Assembly (NCBI GenBank): GCA_963931925.1
Contig: OZ007569.1
Span: forward strand, 17,204,545 to 17,268,544
DNA length: 64,000 bases
DNA from: Onchidella celtica
Lineage: Eukaryota; Mollusca; Gastropoda; Systellommatophora; Onchidiidae
Direction: 5' to 3'
Position 1 is the stretch's first letter; each line of letters begins with the position of its first letter. The position numbers were made by a program, and so were the translations under genes. The notes beneath the pieces are model-generated. The model saw nothing but the letters and a program-made list of their open reading frames with translations, did not search any database and had not been told where the DNA came from. Shown piece by piece: positions 50,401-59,400 of the stretch.

Positions 50401-53400
50401 CTGACCGGACAGCAGGCTTTAAGCTGTCACACGCAGGGTGTGGGTTAAGATCTGAGGGGGGAAAAAATGCATTTTTCTTTCTTCCTCTTTCATGCTGGTT
50501 TTTTTTGTGGAAGGGTTAGTGGATGTATTTGTTTTCTGTTTTCAAAAACAAATGGAGACATACATGGCAGATCTATAATACCTTGTTGAAAAATATCTTG
50601 ATATGAGCTTGAGAGAACTTGTATGGGAGTAGGTGTGTAAACCTTCTCCTTTCCATTACTTCACGGGCCAACATCAGAGTGGACTGAGCTGTAGTGAGAA
50701 ACCCATTGATTGCCTGTCCCCTGGTGCCTTGATGTAGTGGCATTCCGGACACATCTTGAAGTGACAGAAGGTAATCAGGCGCTTCTGTCAGGAAGTTTAG
50801 CCAGGAATCTGAGTTCCATGTCCCTAGAGGGGCCTTGTATCCTTTTGCTAGAGGGTTTTTGGAATTCAAGAGGTCAAAAAGCCTGTTAAAAAATCGAATA
50901 AAATCACAGGTGGCTTCTGACCCCTGAAACTGTGGCAGCTTGATGTCATCCCTAAAGTGGTCAATTGCTGTTGCTACATTTGCTGAGAGAGGCTGTACTG
51001 CAGTATGCACTTTCATCTTCATGTTCTTATACTGGATGTGTTTGTCTCTCAGCTTGTTGGCTGTTGTTGCTCTGCAGTTCATACAACTGTCGAATGAAGT
51101 CCCAGCTGATTGTTTCTGTACCTTCCACTGTTTTACACTTAATCACACCTTTTTCTGCTAGAAGATTCTGTGCCAATTTCCACATGTGAGATGGATCAAA
51201 GACGAAGAAAATGCGTTCGAAGCAGAAGCCTGGATGAGGGTGAGGAAAAAATGGCTTCAGAGCAGTGACATTAAGGTCGCAACCTAGGAGCTTGGCAACC
51301 TTCATATTAACTTTAAAGCCATCAGCCACAACTGCCTTCACAAGAATCCCATAATCGCCAGCCTTGATAATCGCTTGCCGTATGTCCCTGCTCAGTCGTT
51401 CGCCATCAGAGTAATCGATCAGGAAGTAGGCCATGGGTAATTTCCAGTTTCCCCTAAGACTGCATAGCATAAAGAGCATGACACTGGAGGCAATCGTATT
51501 GTCTATAGGCCCTCCACCATAGTCCACAAGCCCAGTGTACATGTGAGTGGATGGGCACCAGGATATATCTTTGCAGATACTCATTTCATCTATGATAAGG
51601 GAACAGATGTGGTGTCCATCCTTTTCACTGGCCCTTTTCTGTGCTGCCTCAAGCATGGAGTCCAAATATCCAGGCTGACAGAACATGGAGCTTCTCCATT
51701 CTCTAAGTGTGAATGGATGAGGCAGAGGAAGTATAGGTTTAAGATAGTCATAGGCCTTGGGAGACAAGTAGTGCACAGTTGTTACAAAGGTCTTTACCTT
51801 TGAGGAGTAACGACGGGCAGACTTTTCCACTTTTGAAATATTCAGCAAGTGTTTGATTAACGCCAAGGACATGCCACCAAAAGCATCATTAAGCATTTCA
51901 TGGGCTGCACTTTCCATTAAATGTTTGTCCTTTAGGTCATCAATGAGCTCCTTTAAGCGCTTCTGGGCCTTCGTCCTCCTTTGAACTCTCTGCCTTGCAT
52001 GGCCCAGCTTCTTTTGCGTATTTTTCAAACATGATTTTAGAATAGCAAGGCCCTTCCATGCATTTTGCTCTGATCTGCAGTACAACCCATGATCATGTAC
52101 TGTTGAAGAATTTATATTGCATGCCAAATCTTCCTTGACCAATGGCACTTCATTTGAGGTGTCAGTCAGTGGTTGCCTGATTAACTTTCTCTGTGGTGCA
52201 GGCTGTTTAAGCTGGAGATGTTGTGGGAAATCAAAAATAGATGGTACTGCTCCTCTGTTTAGCTTGCGGCGGAAACCAGCGTCATCAAAATCACTAGGTA
52301 GAAAGTGGTAACTGCAGAGACGAGATGCAGAGGTAGGCTTAAAGTGTTCTCGTTGCACAGCTGCCAACCATTTCTGTAGGAGCTGTGGATTCCTTATAGG
52401 AAAACGATGGAATGTCAGATCAGCTGCTCGCTCCTTAGTTCCCACTTCAGAACGTCTGCCTTGCTTTCTTGTGCAGCCCCTTGCACAACAGTAGACAACC
52501 ATTTTCCAGCCACTGCAAGGAAATGTTAAATGCAAAAAATATAATATCTGTCCAGCAGTGAAAGAATTTCAGAGATAATCAGTCAAGACAAACAGATGAA
52601 AAAATTCACAAATAATTTGTTCATGACATTGTATGTGATGCTATCCAACTGCAGAAATAATTCATCGCAAGATTTATTAAGATTCCTAACCACAATGTCA
52701 ACATCAAAGTCGTGAGCAGAGGGACCCATATATCTTAACATGTAAACTCAGACCAGGGGTAATGGGGTGTAAAAATGTAAGTGTAATAAACTGTTTAACA
52801 CTAAAGGACCAGTCAGCAAGACATTTAATTTTCCTTTAAATACCGCAACAAATTAAAGAAATTCTTGAAACTAAGCGTCTTGATTTTAAAAAATCACTTC
52901 TCTGTAAGTTATGAAGATAAAGCATTCAAATTTTCAATATAATACCTGATGTATTAAAATACAAGACATCATCATACCACAGTCACTGCTGCAGTTAAGT
53001 CACATGACCTGGCAGCTAATTCCCCCCATATTAATTAGGTAAGGTAAAAAATAGGGTGCATCCAAGTAAAAAAAAAAATTGGTAAAAAAAATTACTTATT
53101 CGTCAATAGTATGGTATAGATTATTACTGACTATTGTTCAACCGATTAGCATGACTATAAAGTATGAAATAATGAATGCGCTTTTTGCTTTGTTGCAGCA
53201 CATTGGTAATATAACCTGTGAAAAAAAACTCCAGCAAATTTATAACAGTGTGAAACAATTTTAAAACGATTTGATTCAGAACTTGGTTTGCAATGTTTGT
53301 TTTTCCACACTGAAGCATGTATTCTTGCGGGATAGATCTCGGCTTGTCTGCTATCACTTCTACTCTAGTAATACATGTAGGCCTACTGGACACTGATCTT

Positions 53401-56400
53401 TTCCTTTCCCATAAAGTGTATTTATCATTGGAAGTGTCTAGCGAGACCAGGATTCTGGTCTCCCTAGCCTGTGGTCTTGGGAGACCAAGATCCTGGTCTC
53501 TCTAGATTCGGGGCTAGGGAGACCAAGATTTTGGGAGGACTTCTGAATGCGTTCCGTAACTCGACAAGTGCATAGGCATTGTCAGATTGATATGTAACGA
53601 CGTGAGGGTCTAGTCAGTTTGTATCATCGAGGCCGTAGGCCGATGTTCGTCTGGGCAGTAGTCAGAATGACATATCAGGGAATGCCGCCGGGGTAGCTAT
53701 GTACTGTTTTCACTCGGGCTATGGAACGCGGTGTGTACACAAGGGTGCTTTATCCCCAACAGACAAAGTTGCCGCCATGGCCAAGGCTGGGTGCTGACGC
53801 CTGTGAGGTGAAGAGATCGGGAATGATGCGTTCTCTTATTTTAAAAAATCGAGAAGGAAGGATCCGGCGTAGACAGGCGCACTGGCCGGGAAAAATCTTG
53901 GTCTCTCTAGCCCCGAGTCTAGAGAGACCAGGATCCTGGTCTCCCAAGACCACAGGCTAGGGAGACAAGAATCCTGGTCTCGCTAGACACGTCGAACTAA
54001 CGGGGCTAGGGAGAATCCTGGTCTCCCTAGACTAGGGTACCAGAATCCTGGTCTCCCTAGCCTCTTCATCATTTGTGCCTGGGTGAAAATGTAGTATCAT
54101 CTGATCCTAAAATTTCACGCCCTCCGCATCCATGCCCATCTGTTGCATCTCCTGAACGCGTACTGGATCTAGATCTAGATAAGATCTAGACTCTAGATCT
54201 AGATTAGTTATTTAATCTAGTCTAGTATTTTAGTACCCATCAACTTAGACACAATCATTTTTGTCAACTTCTTCTGCCAGTAAGACTTCGTTCCGGTGGC
54301 TTAAATAGCTATAATCTAAACCAACAGACAGCTCAGATTCCTAGTTTGGAGAAAAAAAAATATCGTCACCAATTCGAAAAATCGTTCAGTGTAGACAAAA
54401 AAAAAACGCAGGCGGCCGCGTTGAGAAAATTCCGCCGGCATTCGACATTTTAGACTAGAAAGCGGCAGTGACGTCCCTTTGACTTCGTGCATTTTACTAG
54501 TCGCAGTGTTCGGTTTACATAATTGTAAATAAAAGCATACTGCAATTTATACTACATTTACTAGATTTGTTATAAGAAGTCTTCTTGTGTCTGCGCATTA
54601 CGGGTACTAAGGCCTCTATTTTTTTTTTTAATGTATTCTTTCCATTCATTTGGTCCTCGCGTGTCTGTCCACTTTCGGCCTTGATAGCTTTTACATGTTT
54701 TAAATTTTGACTGTCTTTCAATCTAATACTAATAGGAACAGCATGCGTGGCGTACTAATGCGCATGGAAGACTAAATTTGAGAGAGGAGAGGGGAGGGGG
54801 GAAAGGTAGCAGTGGTGGACCCACACTGTTGGGACTCTGAACATTGAACTGTTCTGGGGCCCCTTCCCAACCAGTAACTTTACTACATGTATAGGATAAT
54901 GTCCAACAAGGTCCCCTAAGAGCTTTGCTGTCCCTGCAAGGACCTCGAGGCTATTCGCTCATTCAAAAAAAAGTTTCTTCAGGCCCCCACCGGGATTGGG
55001 GGCCCTGAAGCTTAACAGCTTCATAGTATTAGTAGATCCGCCACTGATCGGGAGGAAAACAGATGGGTAGGCCTACACGAAGAGGGATGGAATGGAAGGC
55101 GGAAGCAGTTATAGGTTTATCCCTGGCTTCACCGAGAGCTTCAGCTAGTGCAAAATATATCAGAATCAGAGAAGAAAGATGTTGGTATGAACGTTATTAA
55201 CCACCCAGCCTGCAACCTTACGAAAGTCCGATGCGTATGATCTTTTGCACATTATAGGAATGGCATCGTTCCTACGTAGATCTGCTGGTTGCGACATCGC
55301 ACCGCCGTCGGTTTGGTGTAGGGAGCCCGCACTATGGTAACCCTACTAATCTTACGAAAATTTACGTAGGGTTGTTGGCTGGGCACTGTCAGTCACCGAC
55401 CACTTGTTATGGTACTGCACCAGCCTTCCCCTACATCAGAACTTCATCGTAGCATGTATAGGCCAGAGACGAACGGCACGGCTGGAATGCAGAGTTTATA
55501 ACGTAACATCAAAGACAAACATAACATAAAAATTGAACTTCAGTTTAATGGTCAGGAGACACCCAAGCAAGGAACGTGATTAGGAGAAAAGTCAATGGAA
55601 AACGAAAGCTCTCGATCGTGATCGATCAGTACAGCACTCACTGTTTACAAATAATATGTACTTGTATGTACATGTAGTTGAAACAGCTTATTGCTACCTA
55701 CAATGTATCGTTACCTTGATTTTAAGCTTTGATGGTCAGTTCTTATCGCAACTGTCTGTCATGAATCGGTTTTAAAGACACAATACATGTAGGCCTACAT
55801 GTATTTTTATAATTGCGTGGTGCTTCCATCCCCCTGGTTTGTCCTCAGGATTGTAAACAAGAAAGTGAGAGTTTGAAAGTCTTAGAAATAAGTCAAGGGT
55901 CACGCTAGTATTGTGTAAAGATAGACTATAGTCATTTCTGTAAGTAGTTCTAGTGGAGTTAAAGTAATTAAGGACCTCAAAGATTCGAATCTTTTAAAGT
56001 TCATGAGTTTGAGTGAGTTTGGAAAAAGCACGTCCACACGGTGACGGTGACATTGTGCTAGGAAGAAGCAACGGTAGACGAAATAATTATACCGGTAGCT
56101 GAGCGATAGGATAGAGGCAGACCAGAACCCCTGTGGAAATAGGGTGCATAGGATTGACTTCAAGTTTGCACATAGGAATGACATTGCTCCCATGTAGATC
56201 CGCTGGTTACAATAACATTTGTGATCACCAGTTTGGTGTAGGGAGCACGCCCCAACGCCCTCAACAGTCAACCTTATAAAAATGTACAAATCTACATCGG
56301 ATTGAGGTGGTGATACTGGCTGGGCATTTGTTTCTTGTCGTTTCATCATGCGAAAAAAGAGCCATGGTACCGTAATGAATTACAATGTACATATTGTAAA

Positions 56401-59400
56401 AATCCCCTCAACCGACGCAGTTTATTTAGTATGAAAAAGATGTATACTTTACAACACATAATTTATGCATGCTTGTCCTTTCACTATCATTAACTTCATT
56501 GTGCCTAAGGAAGTCACTCACACATATGAATTATAGGGCACAATAACTACAGCACATCTGTGGTCACTCGCTTGTCAGTGATGACCCCAAGGCCTAGTAA
56601 ACTGGCGGATGATCTGCGTGACAGTGACACATTAAGCGGGTGCGGATTGTGGGAGGCCACCATCTACATGTAGTTCACTTGTATAAGGGATAAAACATTC
56701 CCAGTTCTCAAAGGAAGGAAAAAGTGAGAGCATGAAAGTGAAAAATTCATTTGTTGTTGTTATACTGGTGGGGGGAGGGGGGGGGGGATCGAATTAAGAT
56801 CTGGAAACCTGCTTTTTTTTTTTTTTTCATTTGATTTGATTTGATTTTTTGCCAGTAATTCTGAGGGATGCCGATCGAGGCAAGGGACTGGGAAGAGTGC
56901 TTATGAATCTCACGGAGGACTACGCAAAGACGTGAGTGCATGTTGTCATACTAGACTCTAGTGAAACTTTGAGTTCTCGGCCTCATCAGAAAAACTAATC
57001 AAGTCACTATGACGGGAAAATGTTTTTGATGGATTCGATTGGAAGGGTTGCATTGCCCCTCAGATGCACATATATTCAGTTTTGACTCCTCATTTTATGA
57101 TGGAACATATATACATGTATTTAAAAAAATAATCAATGTTTCAGAGTAGGAATAGTGAAAAAAAATAAATAAATACAGGTATGCGGGGTGCAGTAGGCTT
57201 ACTACTCGCATATACTAATGGGGGGGGGGGGGGGGGGTACTTGTTGATGCTTGAGTTTTTTTTTATTTGTTTAATAAAAATAACAGATTAGTCTTACATA
57301 AATTAAAGAAAGAAATATTAGCAATAGTCTTTTTTTTTTTAAATTAAAGTTTAAAAGATAGGCATCTCATGGGTCTAAATTTTATCCTGAATTCATTTGG
57401 AAATTTTGATAACTTTCTTCAGTTCTTGATTATTCAGTATTAACTACATGTATTATCTATGAGTAGTATAATATGTCATAAGTCACCAGATTACTGTGCA
57501 TTGACATTTCTGGATCACACTGATTACTTCAAAACCGTTATGCTTTTTTCCTTCTCTATTTTCCAGACAAGGTGTTAAAACCATGTATTTGAACACATTT
57601 GATCAAGAGGGCTTTTATACCAGAATAGGCTATACAAGATGTAAGCCAGTTATCAGTCTAGGTGCCAATGCCAATAGAGTGCCCAAGGAGATGGTAAGTG
57701 AACACAACCAGTACATGTAGTACATTTTTACATGTACTTGAGCATTATGTTCTCTTCATCCCGGAGACAATTTATGATCATTCATCCAAAACACATGTAG
57801 TATCATCGAATGTGTGATTCATGAAAAACCTCACAAGTTTTTTTAGTAAGAAGTAACATGGCCTTAACAGAAGCAAATCAGATTTTAATACAGCCTCAAG
57901 CATCTCACAGAGTGGTGCTCAGGGGATTAGGTAACTTCACCACTTGCTTTGTCACAACACATTAACACACATCTCTTTGAAGACTAAACAAAATGGATAT
58001 AGCTCACTAAAGTATGAACTGGAGAGCTGTTTTCCTTTTTTTGCTGTTGCTGTTTTTGCCCAGACAGGTAATGATTTGTAGCGGGAAATGCTTTTTGCTG
58101 ACCATTAAATGGTCTACCTACATAATATAGTCTTATAAAAGCACTTTTCAGAGACCACATGATGGGACAATCTGGTACATGTATGCATGTAATACCACAG
58201 ATTATGGAAAACATGTATGATCTTAACATTAAGCACACTTATTTCAAAAGAGATCATCAACATGTATTTGAAATAAGTGTGCTTAATGTTAATATCATAC
58301 ATGTTTTCTATTTTGGTGATTCATGTTGTTGTCATGGTGTCTGGCAGTCCCCATGTAACAGCTAAAATTGGTTAAATATTTAATTTTAATGATATGAAAT
58401 AAGGTAATAATTATGTGATGCAAAGTATTATCAGGGTAATACACTTGCAGGTAAAAACTTTTTTTTTTTTTGCATGAACCTTGTAAATTTGACAAACAGT
58501 GCCATATACACGTACAGTGCACTCTCCCGATAACGACATGGCTCGGGACCAGAGGTGCATGTCGTTATCGGGAACATGTCGTTATTCAGAGATTTTCAAG
58601 ATGGCGGAAAAAGGGGTGTGGTTAGACCCTTAGAATGTAACGTACCAACCATAGTGGGTGATCAGTGATCGGACTTTCCAAACATGTAAAATACACGAAG
58701 TGTGTGTGTGTGTTGTGTGTGTTGTTTTGTTTTTTTTGTTTGTTTGTTTTTTTTGTTGTTGTTGTTTTTTGTGTGTCATTTTCCCTCTGTTGTTTATCCG
58801 GGCTTGGGACCGGCATGAGTGCAGCTGTATTTAATAATACAACTGAACACATGGCCACATTAAAAATGTTTTTTTTTTTGTTTGTTTGTTGTTTTTTTTT
58901 TTAAACTAACAGTCGGATTTCGATTTAGGGAAGAAATCCATAATCCCGGTCTGTCGCTTGTTGCTGCAAATCATAGGGCCGACTTTATCTTCCATCTGAT
59001 GCAACAAGTCGAAAAGAGATGCACCATCCTTATGTTGCAGTGCAAACCGTCTGAGAGTTTGTAGTGCCGAATTTGCGTCACTACCCATGACAAGAGGGGC
59101 AGCTTCATTGCTAACTCAATGTCGTTATCCGGAGAGTGGTCTAAAAAGTATGTCGCTATTTAGAGAGTTTTATTACTAATAACATATAGTAAAAAAATCG
59201 GGACCGGGGGTCAATGTCGTTATCGGGAGAATGTCGTAATCGGGAGAGTGCACTGTATATAATATATATACATTACCAATATCTTTTCACAATTCAGCTG
59301 CAGAAGTTGATTGGCACCTCAATATCTCCAGAGGACACAACATGTAATAATCAGTCCAAATCAAACCATGCAGGAAATAATGTCTCTGAATCATCCAAAG

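Larger units (their letters stand above)
48670..52770 (-). mobile_element. P-element/THAP9-like DNA transposon
   Basis: The core is a THAP-type transposase on the minus strand. Candidate inverted ends are CACCAATTACCCCTG near 48676-48690 and CAGGGGTAATGGGGTG near 52755-52770, equal apart from one mismatch and one extra base. An 8-bp target duplication was not found, so the bounds are tentative. The element lies antisense within NAA80 intron 2 and holds a TTAA-flanked element in its intron. Confidence 0.65.
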
